A DNA stretch of 64,000 nt from the NCBI RefSeq assembly GCF_000173655.1, contig NZ_ABZU01000009.1, forward strand, positions 45,731 to 109,730, read 5' to 3'. The DNA is from Corynebacterium amycolatum SK46 (lineage in GTDB: Bacteria; Actinomycetota; Actinomycetes; Mycobacteriales; Mycobacteriaceae). Under the pieces are notes generated by a model. That model saw only the letters and a list, made by a program, of their open reading frames with translations, did not search any database and was not told the DNA's origin. The number at the start of each line of letters is the position of its first letter. The stretch's first letter is position 1. Made by a program: the position numbers and the translations under genes. Shown here one piece after another: positions 55,183 to 64,000 of this stretch.

Positions 55183-57237
55183 CTAGGCATCAGTGCCCGA
55201 CAGTCCGCGGCGTTCGAGGAGCGGCTGGATGTCCTTGTCGCGACCCCGGAAGGCACGGTAGGCGGCCATAAAGTCGATGGCACCACCACGGGAGAGAATC
55301 TCCTCGCGGAAGTGGCTGCCGCCGCTGATTGTGGCGCCGCCGTTGTCGGTGAACCAACCGAAACCGTCCGCATCGAGCACCTCTGCCCACAGGTAGGAGT
55401 AATAGCCCGCCGAGTAACCGCCGGCGAAGATGTGGTTGAAGTAGCGGGAGCGGTAACGCGGAGCCAGGTGGGGAACGTCGAGGCCGAGTTCAGCGAGTGC
55501 TTCCGCTTCGAAAGCGTCAACATCGGTGACCTGAGCTGCTTCCTCCTCAGTGAGGCTGTGCCAGGCAAGATCGATGGCGCAAGCCGCGAGGTATTCAACT
55601 GTGGCGAATCCCTCACCAGCGGTGCGGGCCTTCTTCACCGACTCGACTAGCTCGGCCGGGATCGGCTCACCGGTACGAACGTGGACGGCGTAATTGGCCA
55701 AAATGGATGGCTCAAGCGCCCAGTTCTCGTTGATCTGAGAGGGGAATTCCACGAAGTCGCGCGGGACGTTAGTGCCCGAGAAGGTCGGGTACGTGACGTC
55801 GGAAAGCAGACCGTGGAGGGCGTGCCCGAACTCGTGGAAGGCGGTGGTGACCTCGTCGAGCGTCAGTAGCACCGGGGTTCCCGGCTCGGTTTCGGCGATG
55901 TTCATCACGTTGACCACGACTGGCAGACGTCCCAGCAGACGGGACTGATCCCTAAACGAGCTCATCCACGCTCCACCGCGCTTGGTCGGGCGTGAGAAGT
56001 AGTCCGTAATAATCAGGCCGATGGTCTCGCCTCCGCCCTGGCGTACCTCCCACACGGTCGTGCCCGGCGCGTATCCCTGCAGGTCCTCGCGCTTGATTAC
56101 CTCGATGCCGTAGAGCTTGCGGGCAGCGTAGAACACGCCGTCTTCGATGACGCGGTGCAGCTCAAAGTAGTTCTTGAGTTCCTCCGTGTCGACTGCGAAT
56201 TCTTCCGCTTTACGACGGCGCTCCCAGTATGGCCAGTCAGCGCCAGTGACCGTCTCATCGCCAGCCAGATCAGCGACCCGCTTGTACTCGCCTTCAGCAT
56301 TGGCAATGGCAGCTGGCGCCAGGTCTGCAATGAGCTTCCGAGCAGCCTCTGCGGTGGTTGCCGTCTCCTTGGCAATGACGTAATCCGCATGCGTGTTGTA
56401 GCCGAGCAGCTTGGCGCGGCGGGCACGCAGGCGTGCCATTTCCAGCACAATGTTGGAGTTGTCGAACTTGCCGGAGGCAGCACCCGCGCGCCCCAGCGAG
56501 GCTTCGTAGAGCTTGGCGCGAGTAGCAGGATTATCCAGGTCAGCCAGCTGTGCCGGAGTTGACGGTAGGTCCAGCGGAATCAGCCACGGCGCATCGGTGT
56601 CTGCCTTTTTCGCGTAGGCGGCGAAGGACGCAATGGCGTCGTCGGAAAGCCCGGCGAGTTCCTCGCGGTCGTAGATTTCCACGGCGCGCGCAACGGTGTC
56701 CTTCAGCAGGTTTTCGCCGAAGGCGGTGGAAAGCTCAGAGAGGCGGGAATTGATGCGGCTGAGCTCGGCTTTGTCCTCGTCGCTGAGGTCCGCACCAGCG
56801 CGCTGGAAGTCTTCGCGGACCTTCTTCAGCAGCAGCTTCGCCTCGTCCGGGTTGGCGGCATCGTCAACGCTGTCAATGGCATTGATGCGCTGCCACAGGT
56901 CACTGCGCATGCGAATCTGATCCAGGTGTGCTGTGAGCTGCGGGGCAATCTCGGCTTCAATTTCCATGCGGACATCGGTGGCGTCCGTACCGGCAACGTT
57001 GAAGAAATAAGCAGCGACGCGGTCCAGATCCTGGCCGGCTTTCTCCATCGCCTCGATGGTGTTAACAAAGGTCGGTGCCTCCGGCGACGTGGCGATGGTG
57101 TCAATCTCGCGCGCATGGCTGCGCATTGCTTCGCTAAAGGCCTCGCGAACGTGACTGTCATCGATTGCCGCAAAATCTGGCAATTCGCAGAACAATTCCG
57201 ACGGTGTCAACAGTGGATTTCGTGCATCATTGGTCAT
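55183..57237 (-). CDS. dcp: M3 family metallopeptidase (peptidyl-dipeptidase/oligopeptidase)
   Basis: A 684-residue zinc peptidase of the Dcp/thimet oligopeptidase family. The HExxH site is H468-E469-F-G-H472, with the third ligand Glu in the downstream FVEFPSQINENW segment. The C-terminal AGGYSAGYYSYLWAEVLDADGF region is diagnostic. No signal peptide is seen, so it degrades cytoplasmic peptides. The ATG at 57237 is where homology begins; longer readings run into the divergent esterase gene. The intergenic 108 bp contain promoters of both. Confidence 0.94.
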   Translation of the reverse strand: MTNDARNPLLTPSELFCELPDFAAIDDSHVREAFSEAMRSHAREIDTIATSPEAPTFVNTIEAMEKAGQDLDRVAAYFFNVAGTDATDVRMEIEAEIAPQLTAHLDQIRMRSDLWQRINAIDSVDDAANPDEAKLLLKKVREDFQRAGADLSDEDKAELSRINSRLSELSTAFGENLLKDTVARAVEIYDREELAGLSDDAIASFAAYAKKADTDAPWLIPLDLPSTPAQLADLDNPATRAKLYEASLGRAGAASGKFDNSNIVLEMARLRARRAKLLGYNTHADYVIAKETATTAEAARKLIADLAPAAIANAEGEYKRVADLAGDETVTGADWPYWERRRKAEEFAVDTEELKNYFELHRVIEDGVFYAARKLYGIEVIKREDLQGYAPGTTVWEVRQGGGETIGLIITDYFSRPTKRGGAWMSSFRDQSRLLGRLPVVVNVMNIAETEPGTPVLLTLDEVTTAFHEFGHALHGLLSDVTYPTFSGTNVPRDFVEFPSQINENWALEPSILANYAVHVRTGEPIPAELVESVKKARTAGEGFATVEYLAACAIDLAWHSLTEEEAAQVTDVDAFEAEALAELGLDVPHLAPRYRSRYFNHIFAGGYSAGYYSYLWAEVLDADGFGWFTDNGGATISGGSHFREEILSRGGAIDFMAAYRAFRGRDKDIQPLLERRGLSGTDA

Positions 57238-57345
57238 AGTGAATTCAACTGTAGCGTGCTCGAAAATCCAGAGTGCGCCTACCGTCTGAAACAGACTCCC
57301 CGCCCTTCTGGCAGGACCAACCGTGACGAGGAGGCGTTTTCCGCC

Positions 57346-58620
57346 ATGACAGAGACGACTATTTCCGCTCCCTGCGGGCAACTGACCGGCCGTATTCACG
57401 ATGGCGCAATACAAGTTTTCAATATTGATTACGCAGATGCTGCTCCGTTCGCCGCGTCGGCACCGGTGGCAGACGGCCCACAGTCGGGCACTCGACGCTG
57501 TGAACCCGAGCGCGAGTTAGTTCTCACCGTCACCGCACCGGCTGGGCCCGCGGACGCTTCCTATCCCGTATTGCTGTGGATCCACGGTGGTAGCTACGAG
57601 TTTGGGCATCCCTCCGAACCCTGGACGGACGCGACGGCCTTCGCACAGGCGGGCATCGTCACCGTTTCGCTTGGATACCGCAAGAGCCTCGAGGGCTTCT
57701 GGCGCGACAGTGAAACAGAGACTTACCGGGCCATTGATGACCTGTATCTGGGGCTGCAGTGGGCTCGTCGTAACGCGCCTGCCTTCGGCGGCGATATCGA
57801 CAACATCACTATCTCGGGGCAATCGGCGGGTGCGGCGCTGGCGCTCTCCCTCGCAGCCGACGAACGCACGCGCGGCCAGATCCAACGCACCATTGCCATG
57901 TCGCCCGCCTTCTCACTGCTGTCAGGCTCGCGCCTCCGCCGCACGTTGGCGGGCATCGGTGTGGGACGTGCTCCGTCCACCGAGGTCTTTTCGCGTGCCG
58001 ATGAACGCAAGGTCGCTCGGGCCCAGAAACTGGTGTCGGCATCCTCGCCTTCGGATCCGGCAATTGGGCCTCGCTTTGACAGCTTTGCTCCCACACTGCC
58101 CACAATGGTGACTGCCACCAGTGAGGAGTTCTTCTCAGAACCGCCGGTTGTGGCGATGGACAAGTTGCCCATGCGGGAGTGGATGGCTCGGCGCTACGCC
58201 AAGGGGCATCGCGGCCACGGCGAGTACCCCACCAACGCCTATGCCGAGCGTCCGATGGGAAATGTCATTTCTGACTCAGCGATTCGCTCTTACGCTGTTA
58301 AAGTCGCCGAACGGTCCGTGGCGGCCGGGCTGGATGTGTGGGCGGCACAGTTCGAACCGGGAGAAGGGTTGGGCTATGCACCTGCTGGCCGCACCAGTGG
58401 TGCTCCGCATTGCATCGACATTGCACGCTTCTTCGGTATGAAAGAGCCCAACCATCCATTCCACCAAGTGGCGGTCGAGTTCATCCGCGAAGGCACCTCA
58501 CACATGCCCCGCTACAACGATGACCGCAAGGTGACTACCTTTGCCGGCGCTGACGCCCAGGCAGTCGAGGGCATCGCCATCGATGCGTGGGCGGCTCCGC
58601 GCCAGCTCTTTGGCGCATAA
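57346..58620 (+). CDS. Type B carboxylesterase
   Basis: A 424-residue alpha/beta-hydrolase of the carboxylesterase/p-nitrobenzyl-esterase family. The oxyanion-hole motif is WIHGGSYEFG, the nucleophile is S160 in SGQSAGAAL, and a late histidine in SGAPHCIDIARFFG may complete the triad. It is shorter than the roughly 500-residue family norm. GAGGAGG before the ATG at 57346 fixes the start. It is cytoplasmic by sequence and divergent from dcp. The substrate is unknown. Confidence 0.85.
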   Translation: MTETTISAPCGQLTGRIHDGAIQVFNIDYADAAPFAASAPVADGPQSGTRRCEPERELVLTVTAPAGPADASYPVLLWIHGGSYEFGHPSEPWTDATAFAQAGIVTVSLGYRKSLEGFWRDSETETYRAIDDLYLGLQWARRNAPAFGGDIDNITISGQSAGAALALSLAADERTRGQIQRTIAMSPAFSLLSGSRLRRTLAGIGVGRAPSTEVFSRADERKVARAQKLVSASSPSDPAIGPRFDSFAPTLPTMVTATSEEFFSEPPVVAMDKLPMREWMARRYAKGHRGHGEYPTNAYAERPMGNVISDSAIRSYAVKVAERSVAAGLDVWAAQFEPGEGLGYAPAGRTSGAPHCIDIARFFGMKEPNHPFHQVAVEFIREGTSHMPRYNDDRKVTTFAGADAQAVEGIAIDAWAAPRQLFGA

Positions 58621-58700
58621 GACATAAGGCGGGTGAGGCTTCGACTTAGGCCGCGCTGGTTAGCGCTGTGCTGTTGTGCTCAACAACTGAGCCCAGCAAC

Positions 58701-58796
58701 TTAGGCCGGCAGAGTCTGCATGTACCGATAAATCTCTACGCAGACCAAAATGGTGATCAGCGTGATGAGTACGGCTATGAGTTTCCTGCGATCCAT
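58701..58796 (-). CDS. 31-residue membrane micro-protein (second)
   Basis: A short ORF from ATG: basic MDRRK, then hydrophobic LIAVLITLITILVCV and a short polar tail EIYRYMQTLPA. One predicted helix, positive-inside N terminus. The ribosome site (GGTGG very close to the ATG) is poor. It lies alone in a 242-bp gap between the esterase and the PH-domain genes, and has the same length and topology as the ORF at 54.6 kb. Confidence 0.45.
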   Translation of the reverse strand: MDRRKLIAVLITLITILVCVEIYRYMQTLPA

Positions 58797-58862
58797 AGCC
58801 ACCGTTCTTACCGAAGCACCAGGCCAGACGCAAGCTTTACCCTCTGTGTTTAACTGTCAACT

Positions 58863-59351
58863 ATGGAGCCTCTTGATTTATTAGTCCCCGAGAATTCCGC
58901 GCTACAGCCAGTCGACCCCGCGCTGGCTAAGGTGAAGCGAATCGCGCACGCCGCTCCTCTGCTAGTTATCACGATTGCCGCCGTCGTCACCGCTGTGATG
59001 TGGACTCCGTGGATGTGGTTGGGTGTCCTCGCCTGCGTGCTCTACTTCGCATATATCTACTGGCTCATCGGCCGCCGAGTTCGCGCCCACCGATACCTCG
59101 AAGGGGACAATGACTTCATTGTTGCGTCCGGACGCTGGTGGCGCTCGGTCACTGTCGTCCCTTACGGACGAATCCAGTTCATCGACATCGATGAAGGACC
59201 GCTGCTTCGACTGTTCGGGCTGGCGACGCTGAAGCTCAACACGGCATCGGCAAGCTCGGATGCTGCAGTCCACGGTTTGCCACGTGAAGAAGCTCTCGCC
59301 CTGCGCGCCCGTCTATCTCAGCGCGCCCATGACCGAATGGCAGGTCTCTAA
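58863..59351 (+). CDS. PH-domain (bPH2) membrane protein, YdbS-like
   Basis: A 162-residue protein with two adjacent TM helices (about 34-75) followed by one bacterial PH domain of the DUF304/YdbS type (RWWRSVTVVPYGRIQFIDIDEGPLLRLFGLATLKLNTASASS). It is immediately followed by the larger YdbT-like gene (stop and start abut), the standard two-gene arrangement. In Bacillus such a pair is linked to resistance against some bacteriocins. The exact function is not known. Confidence 0.88.
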   Translation: MEPLDLLVPENSALQPVDPALAKVKRIAHAAPLLVITIAAVVTAVMWTPWMWLGVLACVLYFAYIYWLIGRRVRAHRYLEGDNDFIVASGRWWRSVTVVPYGRIQFIDIDEGPLLRLFGLATLKLNTASASSDAAVHGLPREEALALRARLSQRAHDRMAGL

Positions 59352-60730
59352 ATGAGGCATAGAGTTCATCCACTATCTCCGCTGCTCAAGAGCTTCGCCA
59401 CAATCGCTGCGGTGACTGCATTCGCAGTTGCAAATCAGTGGCAACTGGCCGTTGCTGTCGTGACTCAGCTCTACGACTGGGCATGGCTCGGTCTGCTTAT
59501 CGGTACCGGCGCGGTCGCCATAATTATTGGCCTGATTGCATTTTTCTCGTGGCTATCCTGGCGATATACGTTCTACGAACTCACCGACGATGAGGTTCGC
59601 TACGGCTCCGGATGGCTACTGCGTTCTCGACGCGCGGCTCGGCTCGACCGCGTGCAGGCGGTGGATATCAACCAACCATTGTTGGCGCGCATTTTCGGGC
59701 TCGCCGAAATCGTTATTGAAACAGCCGGCGGCTCCGATTCGCACTTCACAATCAAATACCTCACTCCCCCGCAATGCGAACAGTTCCGCGCTGACGTGTT
59801 GGGCGAGGTAGAAAAGCTGGACACCGAGCTGGCACATTCGCTTTACGACGGCGACAGCCCCGCCGCTGCTCAAGACTCCAACACCCACATGTCCTCCCAC
59901 ATGTCCGACGCGAAGACCATCTTTGGCCCGGTCGATGTCGGACGGTTGGCCGCATCCGTGGCCATTGGGCCCGGTCTTTTCGTCGGCCTAGCTCTATTCC
60001 TCCTCGCCGTTGTCTCTGCGCTGTTCACCGACCTCATCGTGGAAATCCTCAGCGGCGTAACCATCACTACTCTGATTGTGATTGGCAGTTTCGCTGTCGG
60101 CCTTTTCGGGGTACTAAATCAGTCGTGGGATTTCACGCTGAAGGTGTCGTCGGAAAGCAGACGCCTGGCGATTACCGCCGGACTGTTGTCGACGCGCGCT
60201 CAAACCATTCCCATAGATCGCATTCATGGCTTCAAAGTGGTGCAGCCACTGTGGTGGCGCCCGTGGAAATGGTCCCGTGCCGATGTCTCGGTGGCGGGCT
60301 ATGGCCTGGACAGCACGCAGTCGAACAACACACTGGTGCCAGTGGCGCCGACGGCGGAGGCGGATTCAATTGTCGACTTTCTAATGACTGAGATTTCGGG
60401 ACCAGCCTCTGCCGATGACCTGTTGGGCTCCTGGCAGACTCCACGTGCAGCTCGGTGGCTCAGCCCAATTGACTGGAAATCCAAAAGGTGCAGGCCACGC
60501 GGCGGGGTCTTTTAGTGACAAAGGGCCGGTTCTGGCATACGCGGTTCATGGTCCCCTGGCAGCGCATCCAGGGGCATACACTAACCATTTCTCCGCTGAA
60601 GAAAGCGGCGGGAGTGGCGAACGTGCGGATTGACATGGTGCCAGGAACCGTCACACCGGTGGCAACGGAGTTGAAGTTGGATGATGCGTACCATCTTGCA
60701 GACATCATCGAAGAACATAAAGTTGTGTAG
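59352..60730 (+). pseudogene. PH-domain (bPH2) membrane protein, YdbT-like, split by a frameshift
   Basis: Reading from 59352 gives 387 residues with paired TM helices (about 16-70 and 195-255) and bPH2 domains after each (RLDRVQAVDINQPLLARIFGLAEIVIETAGG; TIPIDRIHGFKVVQPL). It then ends early at 60515 with a nonsense tail. The missing third bPH2 domain continues in another frame up to 60730 (ATRRGLLVTKGRFWHTRFMVPWQRIQGHTL). Adding one base in the AAAA run of CCAAAAGG near 60483 joins the two into about 459 residues, the size of YdbT. The break may be a sequencing indel, a real mutation or phase variation. Confidence 0.75.
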
Positions 60731-60783
60731 ATAGCTTTTTAGCTTGCCAGCGGTTGTTTGAACGTGTGTTAAGGATTCCCCAA

Positions 60784-61794
60784 ATGGCTAGATCTAACAT
60801 CACAATTTATGACGTAGCGGCGCGCGCAGGTGTCTCCAAGTCCACTGTTTCGCGCGTGCTGCAAAACGACGATCGCGTGTCAGACCGAGCTCGCGAGGCA
60901 GTAGAAACCGCTATTCAAGAACTAAGCTACGTTCCGGCTGCTTCAGCACGTGGCCTTCGGTCCGGAGAAAATACGAGCGTCGGACTCCTGATCCGAAATA
61001 TCTATACGCCCATCTACGCCCAACTGAACTACCATCTACAAAACCAATTTCTGCGACTTGGAAGGCACATTATTCAGGAATCCGTCGTTGGCCCGTATCG
61101 GGAATTTAACGAGGAACGACTTCTACAAAACCTGGTTTCTTTGAGGGTCAAAGGCATCATTGTCGCTTCCGGCACAATTCCCTCGGAAGCTGTGGCCAAC
61201 TATGCGAAACGACTGCCGATTATGGTAGTTGGTCGCCCTGAGCCCAATGAAACTCTGCACAATGTCGCTTACGCCCAAGAGTCGCATGGCCAAATGATGG
61301 CCGAACATCTCTATTCCATGGGGCACCGAGAAATTGTCATCGAAACCGTGGAAATGGAGTATTCGATGGGTAGCTGGGCTAGGAACGATGCACTTATTCG
61401 GCATGCTGAGAAACTGGGAATGACTACGCATCCAGTTGATGTGACACATGAGCCTGATTACTCTGACATCCTCAATCGTGTCATCAGGGGAAGCGACTCT
61501 ACTGCCGTTGTCGCGCTGCATGACAAACGTGCCTTGCAGTTGTGGCGCTTACTCCGTGCCGAAGGCATTCGAGTACCAGAGGACTTGTCCATCATGGGTT
61601 CTGACGGAGTATTGCCCGGTGGCGACTTGCTGGGTTTGGTGTCCCTGCGCCAGCCAGTGGAAAAAATAGCTGAAGTAGCAGCCTCAAACATGAATGATTT
61701 AATCGATGGTCGCGCACCTGCCACCCCGCCCATTAGAGAGTCTGTTCGTGGTTGGATTACTAAGGGAACAACAGTAGCCCGAATCGAGCTTTAG
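60784..61794 (+). CDS. LacI-family transcriptional regulator
   Basis: A 336-residue repressor with an N-terminal LacI HTH (4-24: TIYDVAARAGVSKSTVSRVLQ, hinge at ASARGLRSG) and a periplasmic-binding-protein-like effector domain. The ATG at 60784 has AAGGA 9 nt before it and agrees with family starts. It is convergent with the Ugp/DUF1868 operon and most likely controls it. Its effector is unknown; the neighbours suggest a sugar, glycerol-phosphate or a phosphodiester. Confidence 0.92.
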   Translation: MARSNITIYDVAARAGVSKSTVSRVLQNDDRVSDRAREAVETAIQELSYVPAASARGLRSGENTSVGLLIRNIYTPIYAQLNYHLQNQFLRLGRHIIQESVVGPYREFNEERLLQNLVSLRVKGIIVASGTIPSEAVANYAKRLPIMVVGRPEPNETLHNVAYAQESHGQMMAEHLYSMGHREIVIETVEMEYSMGSWARNDALIRHAEKLGMTTHPVDVTHEPDYSDILNRVIRGSDSTAVVALHDKRALQLWRLLRAEGIRVPEDLSIMGSDGVLPGGDLLGLVSLRQPVEKIAEVAASNMNDLIDGRAPATPPIRESVRGWITKGTTVARIEL

Positions 61795-61804
61795 CTTTCC
61801 GGAC

Positions 61805-62530
61805 CTACATCTTTCGTGTTGGAGGGAAAGACACCATGGAATCAAAGATGCTAAAAATCGGGCGTTCGAGTCGAATTGGCCCCAGTGCCTGAATTTCCTC
61901 CAAAAATGGCTTTAACATCTCATCCTGATTGACCTGAGTTCCCTGCTCTTCCGGCGTTAGCCGGTACGCAAACGTGATGTGGTAACGGACATCGTCGTGA
62001 TTGGCTCGGCGGAATCCTGTCTTCTCTGCAATAGTGTCCCGAAACTCCGCAAGTGCTTCAGTGAGTTCAGCTGTCGCTGGGACCACGGTAAGCGAGAGGT
62101 TTTCATCCCAACGCGCGAAGTCCGTCGCCTCTACTACCAGTGGTACATCTGGAAAAACAAGTTCCGATACGGCATCAGTGGCGCGGTCAAGACCTTCACG
62201 CAGGTTGATTCCCGTCTTCTCAAAGTCATATTGAGTCTGGCCAGAAAACACAGTCATGTGCAAACTAGTCAGCGGATGAATGCTCCACTCACCTGCCTGG
62301 TAATCAGACTTAATTGAGTCCAGGACTTTGACTGCAGCGTCCATAAATGGGGCACCCATCGGAACGTTCGCAACGACTGTCCAACCGATGTAGCGATTGG
62401 GCTCACTCGCCGTCAGCCACTTACGCCGAGCATTTCGATCCTCCTGAATCGGGGGCTGCCCTAGCTCGTGTCGCAACTGATCGCTGAATTCGCGTAGTGG
62501 GCTTTCGATGCGAGTGCCTGCGTTATTCAT
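61805..62530 (-). CDS. DUF1868 protein, 2H phosphoesterase family
   Basis: A 241-residue cytoplasmic protein of the 2H phosphoesterase superfamily with both signature motifs: H91-M-T93 and H184-I-T186. The N-terminal NRYIGWTVVANVPMGAPF segment is typical of DUF1868. Relatives cleave cyclic phosphodiesters or 2'-5' linkages. The gene starts 19 bp after the binding-protein gene and is the last of the transporter operon, which suggests it processes the imported phosphodiester or sugar phosphate. Homology begins at MNNAGTRIES; the reading further up lies inside the upstream gene. Confidence 0.8.
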   Translation of the reverse strand: MNNAGTRIESPLREFSDQLRHELGQPPIQEDRNARRKWLTASEPNRYIGWTVVANVPMGAPFMDAAVKVLDSIKSDYQAGEWSIHPLTSLHMTVFSGQTQYDFEKTGINLREGLDRATDAVSELVFPDVPLVVEATDFARWDENLSLTVVPATAELTEALAEFRDTIAEKTGFRRANHDDVRYHITFAYRLTPEEQGTQVNQDEMLKPFLEEIQALGPIRLERPIFSIFDSMVSFPPTRKM

Positions 62531-62549
62531 TTGAATTGAGAGTCCCTTT

Positions 62550-63887
62550 CTATTTTTCAGTAACAGCTGCCCGCGTTTCATAACGCTCGATTGCGAGCTC
62601 AGCTGCTTCATTAACCTTGGAGAATGCTTCCTGTGGTGCGGTTCCCTTCGCAACAGACTGTACGGCTGTATCAACTTCGCTACGAATCTGGCTCATCGCG
62701 CCGATGTGGCAGCCCGCTGTAACTGTTGTAGCTGGAGTCTCTACCAGATTTTTCACCAATGCCATTTGCTGAGAAGGCAGACCCGAAGTGTGTTCTGCTG
62801 CGGACTTGGTTGCCGGAATATAACCAGATTCTGGGAGAACTCGCTCTTGCCAGCCATCCGATGCAACAAACTTGGCGAATTCAGCCGCCGCATCAATCTC
62901 TTCTTGGGATTTGTTGTTCTTAAGGATCCACAGGGAGTTTCCGCCAGGCACTGCTCCGGCCTTCTCACTGGCACGCGGGAGCGGCCGAATAGTAAATGGA
63001 ATGCCAGTTTCCTGGACGGACGTTACATTGCCCGAGGAGTTGAACTGCATCGCCACATTTCCCGAAGTGAGCAACGCTGCGCCATCAGAGCCGCTATCAC
63101 CGACATCCACAATTGAACCCTTTTCATAGCCTTGCTGAAGACGGTCCCACAGCGCATAGAACTCATCATTGAGGAATCCGAGTCCATCAGCTCGCTCGCC
63201 TTCTACGCCGTTGCCGGGTGTGCAGTACGTCTGATTGAGGCCAGCCACGAACTCCTCGTTAAACCAAGCTGACGTAGCGAAGACCAGTCCCGGAGTGCCA
63301 GTGACCTCGTAAATCTTGTCGGCCGCATCGAGGTAGTCGTCGAATGTGACGAGCGTGGTCGGATCAACTCCGGCCTTCTTCAGAATATCGGTGTTGATAT
63401 AGGCAGCCGGCTGGGAAACAAACATCGGCATCGACCACAATTCGTCGTCCATGACGTAGTAATTGCTCACTGCCGGCAGGAGGTTATTCCTAATTTCGGC
63501 TCCCTGTTCACCCAGTGCCTCCTGCATCGGCAACGTGATACCAGAGTCTTTCATGTATGCAGTCTGAACGTCGGATGCCTGCATCAATGTTGGAACATTA
63601 CCGGTCTGAATAGTCGCAGCTAGCTTTGCAAAATTATCTTCATAGCTGCCTTGGTAGACTGCATTGACTTCAATCTTTCCTTGTTGTTCTTCGTTGAATT
63701 GCTCAACCAACTTGTCTAGAAGATTGCCAGCATCACCAGACTGCGCATGCCATAAATCAACGACGATCTCTCCGTCAGCATTCCTCTTCAATCCTCCGTC
63801 ATCCGCGGCAGAGCACGAGGCCGTTGTAAGAGCACCGACGGTAATCATGGTTAAAGCTGCCAGTGTTTTCTTATATGAAATCTTCAT
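62550..63887 (-). CDS. ABC importer substrate-binding lipoprotein, UgpB-like
   Basis: A 445-residue family 1 extracellular solute-binding lipoprotein. The signal sequence MKISYKKTLAAL... ends with lipobox T-A-S-C25. Segments resembling UgpB are VDLWHAQSGDAGNLLDKLVEQFN, NVPTLMQASDVQTAYM and GAVPGGNSLWILK. UgpB-type proteins bind glycerol-3-phosphate or glycerophosphodiesters; sugars are also possible. The start may instead be a GTG 12 bp earlier (63899), which fits an AAGAAGG site. It follows the permease gene by about 20 bp in one operon. Confidence 0.9.
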   Translation of the reverse strand: MKISYKKTLAALTMITVGALTTASCSAADDGGLKRNADGEIVVDLWHAQSGDAGNLLDKLVEQFNEEQQGKIEVNAVYQGSYEDNFAKLAATIQTGNVPTLMQASDVQTAYMKDSGITLPMQEALGEQGAEIRNNLLPAVSNYYVMDDELWSMPMFVSQPAAYINTDILKKAGVDPTTLVTFDDYLDAADKIYEVTGTPGLVFATSAWFNEEFVAGLNQTYCTPGNGVEGERADGLGFLNDEFYALWDRLQQGYEKGSIVDVGDSGSDGAALLTSGNVAMQFNSSGNVTSVQETGIPFTIRPLPRASEKAGAVPGGNSLWILKNNKSQEEIDAAAEFAKFVASDGWQERVLPESGYIPATKSAAEHTSGLPSQQMALVKNLVETPATTVTAGCHIGAMSQIRSEVDTAVQSVAKGTAPQEAFSKVNEAAELAIERYETRAAVTEK

Positions 63888-63907
63888 GGTTTGTTGCACT
63901 ACCCTTC

Positions 63908-64000
63908 TTATTTCACCGCACCGGCTGTAAGACCTCGAGAGAGGAATTTCTGGCTGATAGTAACCAGAATCAACATCGGAATTGAGGCGAGCAGCAATCC
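63908..64000 (-). CDS. ABC sugar transporter permease (UgpE/MalG-like), C-terminal 30 residues
   Basis: The last 30 codons of a gene continuing beyond the window. ASIPMLILVTISQKFLSRGL followed by TAGAVK is the classic C terminus of MalG/UgpE-type permeases. The stop TAA is just ahead of the binding-protein gene, so it belongs to the same importer. Confidence 0.88.
   Translation of the reverse strand, partial: GLLLASIPMLILVTISQKFLSRGLTAGAVK

Noticed and set aside
60476..60490. Programmed ribosomal frameshift in the YdbT-like gene
   Set aside because: TCC AAA AGG is not a canonical X-XXY-YYZ slippery heptamer; a homopolymer indel is simpler. Kept only as an alternative in the finding.

Overview
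The window looks like the chromosome of a Corynebacterium (Actinobacteria). The evidence is the protein families together with their order, which follows the well-known Corynebacterium and Mycobacterium arrangement. Two conserved blocks are present. The first is rnpB, CobC-type phosphatase, zinc-ribbon protein, NIF3, CobC-like aminotransferase, gph, low-MW tyrosine phosphatase, SURF1, cobD, DUF3052, aceE, acyl carrier protein, DUF3145. The second is dnaG, dgt, TPM protein, glyS, zur, uppS, recO, era, CNNM, ybeY, phoH, rsmE, dnaJ, hrcA, hemW, fadD, malQ, dcp. Mycothiol-type detoxification genes and a moderately high GC content agree with this. The species cannot be fixed from the sequence alone.

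Layout. 1-8.5 kb: RNase P RNA (cut by the left edge), a minus-strand operon of housekeeping and cobalamin-type genes, two plus-strand phosphatases, GtrA, SURF1, CobD and a small exported protein, ending at tRNA-Val. 8.7-13.1 kb: pyruvate dehydrogenase E1 (aceE) translationally coupled to an acyl carrier protein whose phosphopantetheine serine is replaced by arginine. 13.4-17.6 kb: a serine hydrolase, a dicarboxylate symporter and a 14-TM drug exporter. 17.8-20.9 kb: a CAT-anticodon tRNA, thymidine kinase, a PfkB sugar kinase and a PIN-PhoH ATPase. 21-24.9 kb: an FtsX-type ABC exporter divergent from a soluble two-component system. 25-26.5 kb: an aldehyde dehydrogenase behind a GlxR-like operator. 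26.6-29 kb: the least ordinary stretch, with poly-C/poly-A tracts, a decayed metallophosphoesterase, several unrelated 18-20 bp tandem duplications, tRNA-Asn and a 13-bp tandem array. 29-30.9 kb: a formaldehyde-type detoxification pair. 30.9-50.1 kb: the DNA replication, translation and ribosome-maturation operon block, mostly on the minus strand. 50.3-60.7 kb: fadD, malQ, two 31-residue membrane micro-proteins, dcp, a carboxylesterase, and a pair of bacterial PH-domain membrane proteins of which the second is frameshifted. 60.8-64 kb: a LacI regulator facing a Ugp-like sugar or glycerol-phosphate ABC importer with an embedded 2H phosphoesterase (DUF1868), cut by the right edge.

How the genes work together. 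Most of the window is core metabolism and information processing, with tight minus-strand operons (start/stop overlaps of 1-14 bp). The accessory parts are the repeat-rich island around 27-29 kb, the ABC/two-component module and the Ugp/DUF1868 cluster. I found no CRISPR array, intact transposase or prophage. The strongest oddities are the acyl carrier protein lacking its Ser, the DNA primase lacking three of four zinc ligands, the two unannotated-size membrane micro-proteins, and the repeat mosaic beside tRNA-Asn.
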